The notes under the pieces were generated by a model. It was given only the letters and a program-made list of their open reading frames with translations. It had not been told where the DNA came from and ran no database searches. From a virus, in the IMG/VR virus record IMGVR_UViG_3300044673_000278, positions 62,001-126,000 of that record: 64,000 nt of DNA, one strand, 5' to 3'. This document shows, piece by piece, positions 1 through 8,510 of this stretch; positions within the stretch are counted from its first letter, which is position 1; the number at the start of each line of letters is the position of its first letter. The position numbers and the translations under genes are program-made.

Positions 1-80
1 TCCAAGGCACGATAACGTTCTGCACAAAGCTCAACGTGTGCTTCTAGGCTTTTCTTTTCAATGTCAGTGGTCTCGGCCAT
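1..80 (-). CDS. Hypothetical protein, N-terminal part only (cut by window edge)
   Basis: Only the first 26 codons are inside the window, starting MAETTDIEKKSLEAHVELCA and running off the left edge. The start has a good ribosome binding site (TTGGAG) and a late box at 100-105. The motif EAHVELCAERYRALE resembles the start of small coiled-coil proteins common in marine T4-like phages (from memory, not searched). Function unknown. Confidence 0.6.
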   Translation of the reverse strand, partial: MAETTDIEKKSLEAHVELCAERYRAL

Positions 81-85
81 TTCGT

Positions 86-514
86 TTACTCCAATCCTAT
101 ATTTATGGTTTCAAACCAAATGTTTTGATCCGTTCCTAGCGCACTCAGCACTGGCTCAATGTCACTGGATTCGTTGAGATTCACAATCATTGGCACACCT
201 GTGCAGTTTTGTTTCAAACCTCCCAAGGGGTCAGAACTGTTGTTGGCAAACACATCAGCAGATTCCACACGAAATTCAAACTGCCAAACGCCGTCGTTGC
301 ACTGCGGAGGCACAATGTCTTGCGGTTGTGTATTCAAGCTGATCAACTGCATTATGGTTTCCCAGTTGCGTTGTTGATTTCTAGACTTGTTCCAGTCTGC
401 AACTTCGTTTATTTTTTGTCCAGCACGATCAACAAAAGGAATCTGCCCAGCCTTGAAGTTGCCGGTGACTCCTGTGTAGGTGCAATCAAACAATGTTTTA
501 CATATGATCTTCAT
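86..514 (-). CDS. Conserved phage hypothetical protein (142 aa)
   Basis: A 142-residue soluble protein with no signal peptide or membrane segment; function not recognised. The start is ATG at 514, with a TAAATA late box six bases upstream (521-526) and no Shine-Dalgarno, so the message may be leaderless. It ends five bases before the next gene on the same strand. A terminator for the preceding gene lies immediately upstream (532-561), so this gene probably has its own late transcript. Probably a late or virion-associated protein, by context only. Confidence 0.75.
   Translation of the reverse strand: MKIICKTLFDCTYTGVTGNFKAGQIPFVDRAGQKINEVADWNKSRNQQRNWETIMQLISLNTQPQDIVPPQCNDGVWQFEFRVESADVFANNSSDPLGGLKQNCTGVPMIVNLNESSDIEPVLSALGTDQNIWFETINIGLE
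100..105 (-). promoter_or_regulatory. Late promoter box (CATAAATA)
   Basis: TAAATA on the minus strand upstream of the ATG at 80, with a TTGGAG ribosome binding site between. Confidence 0.5.
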
Positions 515-520
515 TGTTGA

Positions 521-526
521 TATTTA
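521..526 (-). promoter_or_regulatory. Late promoter box, leaderless type
   Basis: TAAATA on the minus strand, six bases before the ATG at 514. By T4 rules transcription would start at about the ATG. Confidence 0.5.
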
Positions 527-531
527 CGCCC

Positions 532-561
532 AAAAGAAAACCCTGGAATAAATCCAGGGTT
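532..561 (-). terminator. Rho-independent terminator
   Basis: A perfect 9-bp stem (539-547 with 553-561, AACCCTGGA/TCCAGGGTT) with a 5-base loop, followed on the minus strand by TTTTCTTTT. It lies just downstream of the gene ending at 584. Confidence 0.85.
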
Positions 562-583
562 GACTGTTAACTAAGTTTAAAAA

Positions 584-1000
584 TTAAACGTTAGTGAATG
601 TGGCTGAACCAGCAACGTTGGCAGTAGGAATACCAATGTTGAGACCGCCGGTGGCGTTGGCTGTTTGAGCAGCAGCAACCAGGGTAGCGGTGGTGTAAGC
701 GCCAGTTGGGTAGATAGCAATGTTCAACACAGCAGGTGCGCTAGGTGTAACTTGGTACATAGCGATTGTGCCGTTTTGCTGAATAGCTTGCAGAACGTTG
801 TTGATGTAACCAGTAGCGTTGGCAGCACCAGAAGCGCTGAGGGCGCTGTTGGCTGTCAAGCTGAAGAAGTCCAGGTGAGGACCGGCAACTTGTACTGGGC
901 CTTGAGCAGCGATGTTAGCTGTGTTAGCGATTGTACCGTTCTGTACGTCGATGGCAAACACCGGTTGGGTGGTGCCGTTTACTTTAGTGATTTGTGCCAT
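584..1000 (-). CDS. Alanine/asparagine-rich probable virion protein (138 aa)
   Basis: The protein is rich in Ala, Asn, Thr and Val with no charged clusters, typical of a beta-rich structural protein; the family is not recognised. The gene is a complete monocistronic late unit: a perfect TATAAATA late box (1040-1047), an AAGGAG ribosome binding site 9 bases before the ATG, and a strong terminator at 532-561. That layout suggests high late expression, so an abundant virion component such as a head decoration or fibre-associated protein is plausible, but this is inference. Confidence 0.75.
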   Translation of the reverse strand: MAQITKVNGTTQPVFAIDVQNGTIANTANIAAQGPVQVAGPHLDFFSLTANSALSASGAANATGYINNVLQAIQQNGTIAMYQVTPSAPAVLNIAIYPTGAYTTATLVAAAQTANATGGLNIGIPTANVAGSATFTNV

Positions 1001-1039
1001 TTTAAGCTCCTTAATATGTGGTCTCGGTGGACCTGCTTT

Positions 1040-1047
1040 TATTTATA
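1040..1047 (-). promoter_or_regulatory. Late promoter TATAAATA
   Basis: Perfect match to the T4 late consensus on the minus strand, 39 bases upstream of the ATG at 1000, with an AAGGAG ribosome binding site between. Confidence 0.8.
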
Positions 1048-1065
1048 CAACTGACAAAAAAACGG

Positions 1066-2997
1066 TTACTTGGGGTTGTTTCTCTGTCGGTTTTGAGCAG
1101 CAAATGCTTGGGGATCAAAGCGGCTCACAGCCTTGGCATAGCCTGCAGGGGTAGCCATGACCCAGCCTTCTTGTCCAGGATGCTGTGTATCTGCTTGGCG
1201 TAACAAGTCCATTTTGAGTTCGTGCAACAGTTCAAACGCCACAAAAGTTGAAGCCAATGCTTCTTGGTTAGTACTGGGATTTTTGAGATATTCCACAATG
1301 TTGTTGAACTTGCGTGGAGTTACTCTGCCTTGCAGCCACTCGCCAAATTCCACAATAAGCTTGTTGGCTGGGTCCAATGGGCCGCCTACTTTGGTGTTGA
1401 TAAAATCCACAGCCAATTTAAACAAGTCAGTGACTTGTTGTGCTCGCAGCTCAGCAGGGTTAAACAATGCTTTCATGTTTGCGCCCTGTGTTCTTGCAAT
1501 GGTTTTTAACTGCTTGACAATGGCTTGATTTAACTCAAGTGTGTTTGGGGTAGCAGGACGCTCCAGCATCAAACCTGGAACATCGTTGAACTTGACTCCG
1601 CTCAGGGGTTGACGTGGTTCACCTGCATCAGCATACATGGAGTGTACTGCAACACCAATGTTGCTGTTGCCTATGCGTTGACCCAAGGAACTTTTTACAG
1701 GAATCTTGTATGTCACAGTGTTGGGGCGGAACACATAGTTGCCTGCTTCAACAGGAGGCGTGTCCATGTACAGCAAATCACCCTTGACGTAGCCACGGAA
1801 GTTGGTGGGCAAACTGGCTTCCAGCACTGGCCACAGTGTCTTATACAAGTTGATTAGGCCTTCGCGTTCACCTGCACGTCGACGCTGTATGTCAGCCATC
1901 ATGGCAGGGCTGGTAGCAAGACCATCATAGCCTTTGGCTTCAAAACCTGATCCGTCAGTGAGTACAAATTCACCTGTGGAGGGCTTGCGTCCCCAGATCA
2001 CAGCAGGCTTGCCGTCCCATTTGGCTGTGACAGTTCGGGGCTGCTCTGTGGCATGTTGAGCAATGTCCAGAGCTTGTGTGATACCTGCTGCACCGTGACG
2101 GAACACAAGATCTTCCAAGTGTTCAATGCCCTTGGCTCTGCCACCCACTCCGCCTGCTTCTGCTTCGTACAGTCGATATGGGTTGGCTGAATCTGCTTCG
2201 ATCAGCGGGGTCATGCCTTGGTTCACAATACGATCACGCAGACGTGCAAGGAAGCCCACGTCGCTTTCGCTTACAGTGTCGGGCTCTTTGACACCTTCGC
2301 GGGCTAGATATTCACGGAAGTCTTTGAGTTTGGCATCACGATCGGGATGATTGGCCAGGGCTTTGTAAATGCTTTCAACGTTTTTCAAATTGCCACGCTT
2401 CATGCCTGGGCCCAACAGTATTTCTGCTGCGCGGTCAGGGTCCATGGTAATCACGTTGTCTGTGGTTCTGCTGGTAATGCCCTTGGCACTGGCCTTGAGT
2501 CCCTGTGCTTTGGCAATAGAGCTCATCAGCACATTTCTAAACATGCCTTTGTATTGAGAGTCCACACCACCTGCCAGGAAAAATGCACCCCAGTCAACAT
2601 TGGGCATGAACATGAAATCTGTTTGTACAAACCCGTTGTTGGCATCGCCGCCAATAGGGGTTTTGAAATGCACCGCTTCACCGCTCATGCGAACAAAGTC
2701 TCTGGGATCTTGCTTTTGCTGTGTGACATAACGGTCCAGGGCTGCTTTGAGTTCGGGCTTGGTAATCTTGCTGGTTTCTACAGCTAGGTCCAAGTCGCCG
2801 GAGTCGGGCTTTTTGCCTGTGCTGCCCAACCATTTGGTGGGATAGCCTGTGGCAGGGTCTGTTTCGCCGTGTAGATCCAAATTGGTAACAGATTCCAACC
2901 AGTTGATTGTGTCAGGAATTTCAGCCTGTTTGATGCGTCGGGTCAGCGGTACACCCATTTTGTCTTTGAATACATTGCCGCCTTCGAATATGTTCAT
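1066..2997 (-). CDS. DUF6267-like protein with Pol-beta-type and ligase-type nucleotidyltransferase motifs
   Basis: About 643 residues from the ATG at 2997, which follows the upstream stop by one base (TAACATG); an in-frame start at 3066 would overlap that gene by 68 bases. The N-terminal part has a Pol-beta nucleotidyltransferase signature: GST at residues 58-60, D68 and D70 in SGDLDLAVE, and a candidate third carboxylate D127 in VQTDFMF. The second half has KWDG at 326-329 in TAKWDGKPAVIWG, which matches the KxDG adenylation motif of the ligase/capping-enzyme superfamily, followed by GYVKGDLLY near 402-410, which resembles motif III. From memory, this type is called DUF6267 in T4-like phages. 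Two catalytic domains in one chain is inference from motifs. Confidence 0.75.
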   Translation of the reverse strand: MNIFEGGNVFKDKMGVPLTRRIKQAEIPDTINWLESVTNLDLHGETDPATGYPTKWLGSTGKKPDSGDLDLAVETSKITKPELKAALDRYVTQQKQDPRDFVRMSGEAVHFKTPIGGDANNGFVQTDFMFMPNVDWGAFFLAGGVDSQYKGMFRNVLMSSIAKAQGLKASAKGITSRTTDNVITMDPDRAAEILLGPGMKRGNLKNVESIYKALANHPDRDAKLKDFREYLAREGVKEPDTVSESDVGFLARLRDRIVNQGMTPLIEADSANPYRLYEAEAGGVGGRAKGIEHLEDLVFRHGAAGITQALDIAQHATEQPRTVTAKWDGKPAVIWGRKPSTGEFVLTDGSGFEAKGYDGLATSPAMMADIQRRRAGEREGLINLYKTLWPVLEASLPTNFRGYVKGDLLYMDTPPVEAGNYVFRPNTVTYKIPVKSSLGQRIGNSNIGVAVHSMYADAGEPRQPLSGVKFNDVPGLMLERPATPNTLELNQAIVKQLKTIARTQGANMKALFNPAELRAQQVTDLFKLAVDFINTKVGGPLDPANKLIVEFGEWLQGRVTPRKFNNIVEYLKNPSTNQEALASTFVAFELLHELKMDLLRQADTQHPGQEGWVMATPAGYAKAVSRFDPQAFAAQNRQRNNPK

Positions 2998-2998
2998 G

Positions 2999-3247
2999 TT
3001 AACTGTCCAAGTGTGTACGTTTGACTGATCTGGAAAACTTGCCAGCATCCTTGGATCTAATGGCATTCAGCAGTTTGCGAGTTAGATTTTCTGCTTGTTC
3101 AGAGGAATATTCTGCTTCGATCTGTTCGATAAGACGAATAGCAGACTGTATAACATTGGTAGCACGATTCTCGATCAGTATTTTACGATCGCGCTCAATG
3201 TACAAACTATCTAATTCTTCTAGCAAACTGCGGGTCTTTTTTTGCAT
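2999..3247 (-). CDS. Conserved small hypothetical protein (82 aa)
   Basis: A charged, helical protein (starts MQKKTRSLLEELDSL) with a likely coiled coil. It resembles a small family common in marine T4-like phages, by recollection only. It is the promoter-proximal gene of the unit with the DUF6267-like gene; a TAAATA box lies at 3268-3273. Function unknown. Confidence 0.75.
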   Translation of the reverse strand: MQKKTRSLLEELDSLYIERDRKILIENRATNVIQSAIRLIEQIEAEYSSEQAENLTRKLLNAIRSKDAGKFSRSVKRTHLDS

Positions 3248-3267
3248 GGTTTCGGGGACCTTTGTAT

Positions 3268-3273
3268 TATTTA
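3268..3273 (-). promoter_or_regulatory. Late promoter box
   Basis: TAAATA on the minus strand, 20 bases upstream of the ATG at 3247. It lies back to back with the plus-strand box at 3292-3297. Confidence 0.5.
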
Positions 3274-3291
3274 GCGATTCTGGGCTGGGAA

Positions 3292-3297
3292 TAAATA
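3292..3297 (+). promoter_or_regulatory. Late promoter box (GAATAAATA)
   Basis: TAAATA on the plus strand, 24 bases upstream of the ATG at 3322, with AAGGAT as ribosome binding site between. Confidence 0.6.
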
Positions 3298-3321
3298 TCT
3301 AATGCTCCACAAGGATATCTT

Positions 3322-4950
3322 ATGACCAGTCAAATCAATCCCAACAACATCGATGGGACTTACCCAGTAGCCGGCGTGCCCAACAACACGCAAGGCATGC
3401 GTGACAATTTTACTAATACTAGAACAAATTTTCAATATGCAGCGGACGAAATAACCGAGCTTCAGAGCAAAGCCCTGCTCAAAGCTGCTATCACCGGAAC
3501 CACTCTTGACAACAACATGAACAATCAAGAGATCTATGCTGTTCAATTGCGTGATCTCAGTTATGCATATTCTCAACTCACAGCCACTGCTGGCACAGTT
3601 AACATTGACTTTTCTGTGGGCCAATTTCAACAAATCAATCCTTCTGCACCTGTAAGTTTGAATTTTTCAAACTGGCCCACAGCAGGCACAGCAGGCTTGC
3701 TGTATCTTTTGATCAACATTACCAATGTAAGTCAAACTGTTACATTCCCCGCAGCAGTAAATCGCGGAATTGAAAAGATTGCTGGATCTCTGCCCGGCAC
3801 AGCCGGAGTATCCAATACTGTTACTTTTGGTGCAACAGGTTATTATGCATTTCAACTTTTGAGCACAGACGGTGGCGCCAATATCTGGATTTTTGATGAT
3901 GTTCGGCCCCCAGATACCTTTACATCCAACATTACCATTGCCAACACTTCTGTGAGCACTAGTACCAGTACTGGCGCCTTGGTAGTAACCGGTGGCACTG
4001 GTATGCAAGGCAATCTCAATGTGGGCGGCAACTTGAGAACTTACACCAGTGGTGGCAACATTGCATTCCAAGCCGATGTCAATGGGTTTGTCACTATCAA
4101 TGCCCCCACTGTTCCTGCCAACACCACAGGTGCATTGCAGGTAGTGGGCAGTGCAGGTGGTGCTTATCAACCAATTCTCAATGCCGGCGGTATGGTACAC
4201 GTAACCGGCAATGACGGTTCTGCATCTAGAATTACCAACGACAGTTTTGGTGCTGCTGCCAATGCTTATCCCCTAATGGTCCAACGTCGTGGTCGTGGCA
4301 CTGCTGCCTCGCCAACTGCTGTGCAAAGCGGGGATATACTGGCTCGCTACGGCGGAACTGGCTATGGCAACGTTGGTTATGTATTGGCTGCTGGTAACGT
4401 TGCGACCAACACTATGGATGTTGTGGCCTTAGAAAACTACACCACAGCCAATGGCGGCGCCTCTTTTCAATTCTACACTAGCCAAATTGGTGTGGTCAAC
4501 CGTACGCTCAGTGCCAACATCACTGCCAACGTTACCACATTCCCTGCCAACGTAGCCGCGGCCAACGTTGTGGTTTCTGGCACAGGCGGTGTATTCCTTG
4601 TCGACGGCGGCACCATGGGTTACGGTGCGGGTGCAGGTGGTACTGTGAGTCAAACTGGTAACAAGAGTTCAGGTGTTACATTGAACAAGCCCGCAGGCGA
4701 AATTACCATGCAAAACACAGCATTGGGTGCCGATGCTACAGTTCAATTTACTCTAACCAACAGCGCCATTGGCGCCCGAGATGTGTTGTTAATGAACATT
4801 GTAGGTGGCGTTGCTACAGGTGCTGCATACAACCTGGATGCCAACTGTTCTGCAGGTTCTGCTGTTGTCAGTGTGCGAAACATCACCGGCGGCTCGCTGA
4901 GCGAAGCTATTGTGCTGCGCTTTGTTGTGATCAAAGGATCAATTACTTAA
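3322..4950 (+). CDS. Tail-fibre-like virion structural protein (542 aa)
   Basis: A 542-residue protein with a short predicted helical segment near residues 25-55, then long Gly/Ala/Asn/Thr-rich beta sequence. This is typical of phage fibre or baseplate-associated proteins; the exact orthologue is not known to me. The N terminus (MTSQINPNNIDGTYPVAG) resembles a conserved start of marine T4-like virion proteins. It is alone on the plus strand behind its own late box and ribosome binding site, and converges with gp41: the two stop codons overlap at 4947-4950. Confidence 0.75.
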   Translation: MTSQINPNNIDGTYPVAGVPNNTQGMRDNFTNTRTNFQYAADEITELQSKALLKAAITGTTLDNNMNNQEIYAVQLRDLSYAYSQLTATAGTVNIDFSVGQFQQINPSAPVSLNFSNWPTAGTAGLLYLLINITNVSQTVTFPAAVNRGIEKIAGSLPGTAGVSNTVTFGATGYYAFQLLSTDGGANIWIFDDVRPPDTFTSNITIANTSVSTSTSTGALVVTGGTGMQGNLNVGGNLRTYTSGGNIAFQADVNGFVTINAPTVPANTTGALQVVGSAGGAYQPILNAGGMVHVTGNDGSASRITNDSFGAAANAYPLMVQRRGRGTAASPTAVQSGDILARYGGTGYGNVGYVLAAGNVATNTMDVVALENYTTANGGASFQFYTSQIGVVNRTLSANITANVTTFPANVAAANVVVSGTGGVFLVDGGTMGYGAGAGGTVSQTGNKSSGVTLNKPAGEITMQNTALGADATVQFTLTNSAIGARDVLLMNIVGGVATGAAYNLDANCSAGSAVVSVRNITGGSLSEAIVLRFVVIKGSIT

Positions 4951-6413
4951 CCAGTTTTGATCTTGCCCAACAACTGCTTGAGTTTGGCACTTTGAACATC
5001 AGCAGTGACTTTGGGCGCATCATCTAACTGGGCCATGGGCTTGTCCCAGGCATGTGTTCCCCCGGTAGGTTTTTCCCAACCCGGGGGTTTTTCTTCTCCG
5101 CCTTCTGCAGGCTTTACACTGGCCTTGGCTTTGATTGCTTCCATTACGCTGGGCTTGGGGCCTCCACGGAAAGTGTCTTGCTCGTCGCCGCCTGCGTCAG
5201 TGATGCGCATGGTATCAATGTTGTACTCTAAATCGATCTTCTGTCCCACGCCTGTGGAACTACGACTCTTCATACACTGAATCTGATACTTGCCACGCTC
5301 TTTCATAGCACGACTTGTAAAGATACCAAACACGTTGTCTGCTGTGTTGATCTTACTAATACCACCTGAAATATGACTGTGGTCAAATTCAATTTCTTCC
5401 ACAGCTGATCGATTCAACTGCGATGCTGTTACCAGCAAGATGCCCAGCTCTTTGGCCAAGTTACGCAGTTCTTCAGAAACATACTTGTCCTTAACAAACA
5501 AGTCGTTGGGGCTGACTTTTGCACTCACAGGCATCAACAAGTCCAAGTAGTCTACCATCATAAAGTCTACTTTGTGCCCGGTCTTGATCTGATACTCTTT
5601 TAAAAACGCACGGATATCGTTGATATTGCTCTGTGCTGGCAATGCTTTGACTTGATAGCTACCTGCTTTCTTGCCCACCATTTTGACTTTGAGTGCTGCT
5701 GTGGATTTGTCCTTGCGAATGTCTTTGGTTGACATGTCAGTCAACATGGCCGCGGTACGCAAGCCAGTTAGCTCTTCTGAAAGTTCTAAACTGATATATA
5801 CACCATGTAGTCCCATTTGCACCCAGTTCAGTGCAATGTTCATCATCACTAGACTCTTACCAGAACCCGAGCCACCAGCAAAGATGTTGAGTTCGCCTCG
5901 ACTGAATCCGCCATACAGCAATCTGTCCACTTGTGGCCAACCTGTGCTTACCTGTCCACCTGCATCAAAGTACTTGGTGAACATGCCTTCGGGATCAGCC
6001 CAAAAGTCTGTGCCAAGATCCTTGGTCAACGAGATCTGCACAGCATCCTTGACCAGTTTCTCCACTGGTTCAAACTCGCCTTTTTCCAACAAGTCTGCTG
6101 CTTTTAAGATCGCACGTTCCAGTTCTTGACGCTTGGTAAAGCCTTCAAACTCTTCCATGAACCAGTTGTAGTGACCCTCGTTGAGATCTGGCACTGGTTG
6201 TAGTTTGATACCTGTGGCTGCTGCAATCTGTGTTCGGTCTGGCAGTGTACTGAACTTGGCACTGTGTTCTTTGATAAACTCTGCTGCCTTGCGCAGACTG
6301 CGGTCAAAGTTTTCTGGATTGTAGATATTCTGAACACGCACATAGCTCTGTGCATCTTCTAACATCATTTCCAGGAACAGTCTCTGTACGTCAACTCCGT
6401 AGTCTTTTAACAA
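4947..6413 (-). CDS. 41: Replicative DNA helicase, DnaB/gp41 family
   Basis: This is the hexameric 5'-3' helicase of the phage primosome. The RecA-type core has Walker A GGSGSGKS at 180-187, Walker B VDFMMVDYLD near 282-291, and the DnaB-like segment ASQLNRSA downstream. The N-terminal 130 residues are helical, as expected for the primase-interacting domain. At 488 residues it is close to T4 gp41 (475). It follows primase gp61 with a 23-base overlap, so the two primosome subunits are co-translated; both are probably driven by the early promoter at 7384-7412. The C-terminal 70 residues are Pro/Lys-rich and probably disordered. Confidence 0.93.
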   Translation of the reverse strand: MLKDYGVDVQRLFLEMMLEDAQSYVRVQNIYNPENFDRSLRKAAEFIKEHSAKFSTLPDRTQIAAATGIKLQPVPDLNEGHYNWFMEEFEGFTKRQELERAILKAADLLEKGEFEPVEKLVKDAVQISLTKDLGTDFWADPEGMFTKYFDAGGQVSTGWPQVDRLLYGGFSRGELNIFAGGSGSGKSLVMMNIALNWVQMGLHGVYISLELSEELTGLRTAAMLTDMSTKDIRKDKSTAALKVKMVGKKAGSYQVKALPAQSNINDIRAFLKEYQIKTGHKVDFMMVDYLDLLMPVSAKVSPNDLFVKDKYVSEELRNLAKELGILLVTASQLNRSAVEEIEFDHSHISGGISKINTADNVFGIFTSRAMKERGKYQIQCMKSRSSTGVGQKIDLEYNIDTMRITDAGGDEQDTFRGGPKPSVMEAIKAKASVKPAEGGEEKPPGWEKPTGGTHAWDKPMAQLDDAPKVTADVQSAKLKQLLGKIKTG

Positions 6414-7377
6414 GATTTTTCTTCCTTAATTCAATTTTGATTCTGCTGGTTTCTCTAGCTTGCATGATACTTAGTACGGTGGCCAAGCGACCATACTTCT
6501 TCACAGCATCATTGACATCCTTGCAATCTTCCCAATTGGGTATGCTCACTGCCCAACCCAACTCCACTGCACGATCAATCAGTTCCAAACCTGCTTGGTC
6601 TTGATCAGGTACCACTGTGACTTCTCGATCCAGGCTGCGAATCAGTCTGGCCTGCGCATCACTGATGGTGTTGTGCATCACTGCCAAGCCGCCAATGCTG
6701 AGAGCATCAAATATACCTTCCATGACCATGACATGTTGCCAAGATTCATGCTGTTGATCTATGCCAAACACATAGCCAGGTTGACTGTGATTGATGTACT
6801 TTGGTGATTTGTTGTCTAAGAATCTAGCAGTCCAGCCAATCAGTTTGTTGTCATAGGTGAATGGCACAGTGACATGTGGGCGAACCCAATGGATTCCATC
6901 ATTGCGTATGGCCGTGAGCATAGGAAAGTCTTCAGGCACACGTCGATCTCTAATGTAGTTCCAATACAAGGGCATGTCTGGTGTTATCAACTCCGATCCC
7001 GGTGGCAAATCATCTGACTCTTTGAACTCGATGCCTTGGATAGCATCTGACACACGCTTGCGATCATCGATGATGCCGTGTATGCTGCGATGCCTCAAAC
7101 TTTCCAAATTCAACACATCTATTTCAGCTTCGGGTACGCCCAACCAGCTCAACAGTCTACGAGCTTTGAAAGTTACTGTGCGCCCAAGAATAAAACTGGC
7201 TGTGTATCCGCAGTTGAAGCAATGATAGCTCCAACCCGATTCGTTGACTTTGAGTCCGCCGCGCTGACGTCGATCTGGATTTTGTCCGTTGTGTTGACAA
7301 CATACCGCATTGAAACTGATCCAGCCGCTGGGGCTGGATTTACGTTTTGCTGGCAAGTAAGTTTGTATGTCAAGCAT
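6391..7377 (-). CDS. 61: DNA primase gp61 (zinc finger plus TOPRIM)
   Basis: This enzyme makes RNA primers for lagging-strand synthesis with gp41. The N terminus has a CHC2-type zinc finger: C26-x2-H29 and C53-x2-C56 (HCFNCGY). The TOPRIM core shows VMEGIFDALS and later VVPDQDQAG. Its length of 328 residues is close to T4 gp61 (342). It overlaps gp41 by 23 bases. The candidate sigma70 promoter just upstream places its -10 box six bases from the ATG, with no Shine-Dalgarno. Confidence 0.92.
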   Translation of the reverse strand: MLDIQTYLPAKRKSSPSGWISFNAVCCQHNGQNPDRRQRGGLKVNESGWSYHCFNCGYTASFILGRTVTFKARRLLSWLGVPEAEIDVLNLESLRHRSIHGIIDDRKRVSDAIQGIEFKESDDLPPGSELITPDMPLYWNYIRDRRVPEDFPMLTAIRNDGIHWVRPHVTVPFTYDNKLIGWTARFLDNKSPKYINHSQPGYVFGIDQQHESWQHVMVMEGIFDALSIGGLAVMHNTISDAQARLIRSLDREVTVVPDQDQAGLELIDRAVELGWAVSIPNWEDCKDVNDAVKKYGRLATVLSIMQARETSRIKIELRKKNLVKRLRS

Positions 7378-7383
7378 CTGCTT

Positions 7384-7412
7384 ATTTTAACAGATATTGA
7401 CAGCGATATCAA
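7384..7412 (-). promoter_or_regulatory. Early sigma70-type promoter for gp61-gp41
   Basis: -35 TTGATA (7407-7412) and -10 TAAAAT (7384-7389) on the minus strand with a 17-base spacer. The -10 is six bases from the gp61 ATG. The -35 overlaps the stop codon of the upstream gene. Confidence 0.6.
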
Positions 7413-8479
7413 CGATATTGGAGATTGGTTATGGTACCGTTGTCAATCAAAACTGTGGCTGCTACAGTGCCCTGATACTGCAAAGGCAAGTAACCTGCTC
7501 CACCGCTGACAATGAATATACCTGCCACTTGACTGTTGTCGCCCAAAGTGGTATAGGCCTGTGCACCAGCGCCATTGCCCAAAATTTGCAGTCGGGGTGG
7601 TGCAACATAACCTTGTCCAGGATTGGTCAGTGTGATAGCAGTGACCACACCGTCTGTGACAGTGGCATTGGCTGTGGCACCAAAACCTAGGCTGTTGTTG
7701 AATGCCAAACGAATCAAAGGATGAAATCCTTCTACGTTCAAATGCCAACGTTTGGTTTCGTTGAAGAACTCGTAGCTGGCAGTGACATCGTACCAAACAC
7801 CCAAATAATCCTGTGCTGCTTGAGCTTTGATTGTGCCAGTGTAGTGGTCCAGATCCATGCTGATGGTTGTGAGTTGCTGGCCATTGGTTGGAAGTTCGCT
7901 GCTGTAGAATTCTGTGTTCTGTGTGGTGTTCACAGGCTCAGGTTGCAGTGCCCAATCTGGCCAATTTGTGGGGCCGGGCTGTAGCTGCTGTGCTTTGCCA
8001 TAAATGGTAGGAATGGTCAGCTCTTGGCTGGGCACAAACTCTGGGAATACTGAGTCCACAATGTTGCAGTTGCCGCGGGCACCCGAATTGTCGTCCACAA
8101 ATGCCGATTGTACATAGCTGCCTGCTGTGCGCTGAATGCTGTAGCTGCCGGGCTGTGCAACGACTTCAATGGTATCTGCACTGTTGAGCACAACTTTGAC
8201 CCGCCCAGTGGTTGCACTGAGTATGTCCATGTTTTTTTCCAGGATCAGTCTGTCCCCAGTTTGGTTCAGCAATCTAAAAACAAAACTGGATCCAGTGATG
8301 TTTACAGGCTTTTGGTCCTGATTAATGAATTCAAAGAGTAACACATTGTCTACTCCTTTGTTGATAGTAAGTTGTTTGGCGTACACTGGATCGTACCTCG
8401 CTGTGAAATAGCCACCGCCGGTGTCCACTAATAACACCCGAGTGATTTGTTGATATAGATAAACGGTGGTAGAATACAT
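7409..8479 (-). CDS. Virion structural protein with C-terminal GxGY beta repeats (356 aa)
   Basis: The N-terminal half has an Ig-like beta pattern (strands around residues 35-120, e.g. VNITGSSFVFRLLNQ), a fold common in tail and baseplate proteins. The last 90 residues carry two Gly-rich repeats, NPGQGYVAPPRLQILGNGAG and SGGAGYLPLQY. The same kind of repeat (NPGTGY) occurs near the C terminus of the 1322-residue protein at 59551. A late box sits five bases before the ATG. Probably a fibre or baseplate-associated protein. Confidence 0.7.
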   Translation of the reverse strand: MYSTTVYLYQQITRVLLVDTGGGYFTARYDPVYAKQLTINKGVDNVLLFEFINQDQKPVNITGSSFVFRLLNQTGDRLILEKNMDILSATTGRVKVVLNSADTIEVVAQPGSYSIQRTAGSYVQSAFVDDNSGARGNCNIVDSVFPEFVPSQELTIPTIYGKAQQLQPGPTNWPDWALQPEPVNTTQNTEFYSSELPTNGQQLTTISMDLDHYTGTIKAQAAQDYLGVWYDVTASYEFFNETKRWHLNVEGFHPLIRLAFNNSLGFGATANATVTDGVVTAITLTNPGQGYVAPPRLQILGNGAGAQAYTTLGDNSQVAGIFIVSGGAGYLPLQYQGTVAATVLIDNGTITNLQYR

Positions 8480-8484
8480 CTACC

Positions 8485-8491
8485 TATTTAT
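8485..8491 (-). promoter_or_regulatory. Late promoter box, leaderless type
   Basis: ATAAATA on the minus strand, five bases before the ATG at 8479. It is divergent from the plus-strand late promoter at 8497-8504. Confidence 0.55.
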
Positions 8492-8496
8492 CCGAT

Positions 8497-8504
8497 TATA
8501 AATA
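8497..8504 (+). promoter_or_regulatory. Late promoter TATAAATA, leaderless type
   Basis: Perfect late consensus on the plus strand ending six bases before the ATG at 8511. The intervening CCTCCG is not a Shine-Dalgarno. Confidence 0.7.
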
Positions 8505-8510
8505 CCTCCG

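Noticed and set aside
2347-2787. Long open frame on the plus strand (146 codons) opposite the DUF6267-like gene
   Set aside because: No promoter or ribosome binding site; the frame is opposite a strong gene with clear protein motifs.
3667-4200. Minus-strand frame of 177 codons within the 3322-4950 gene
   Set aside because: Composition is the antisense of Thr/Asn-rich repeats; no start signal. Treated as a shadow.
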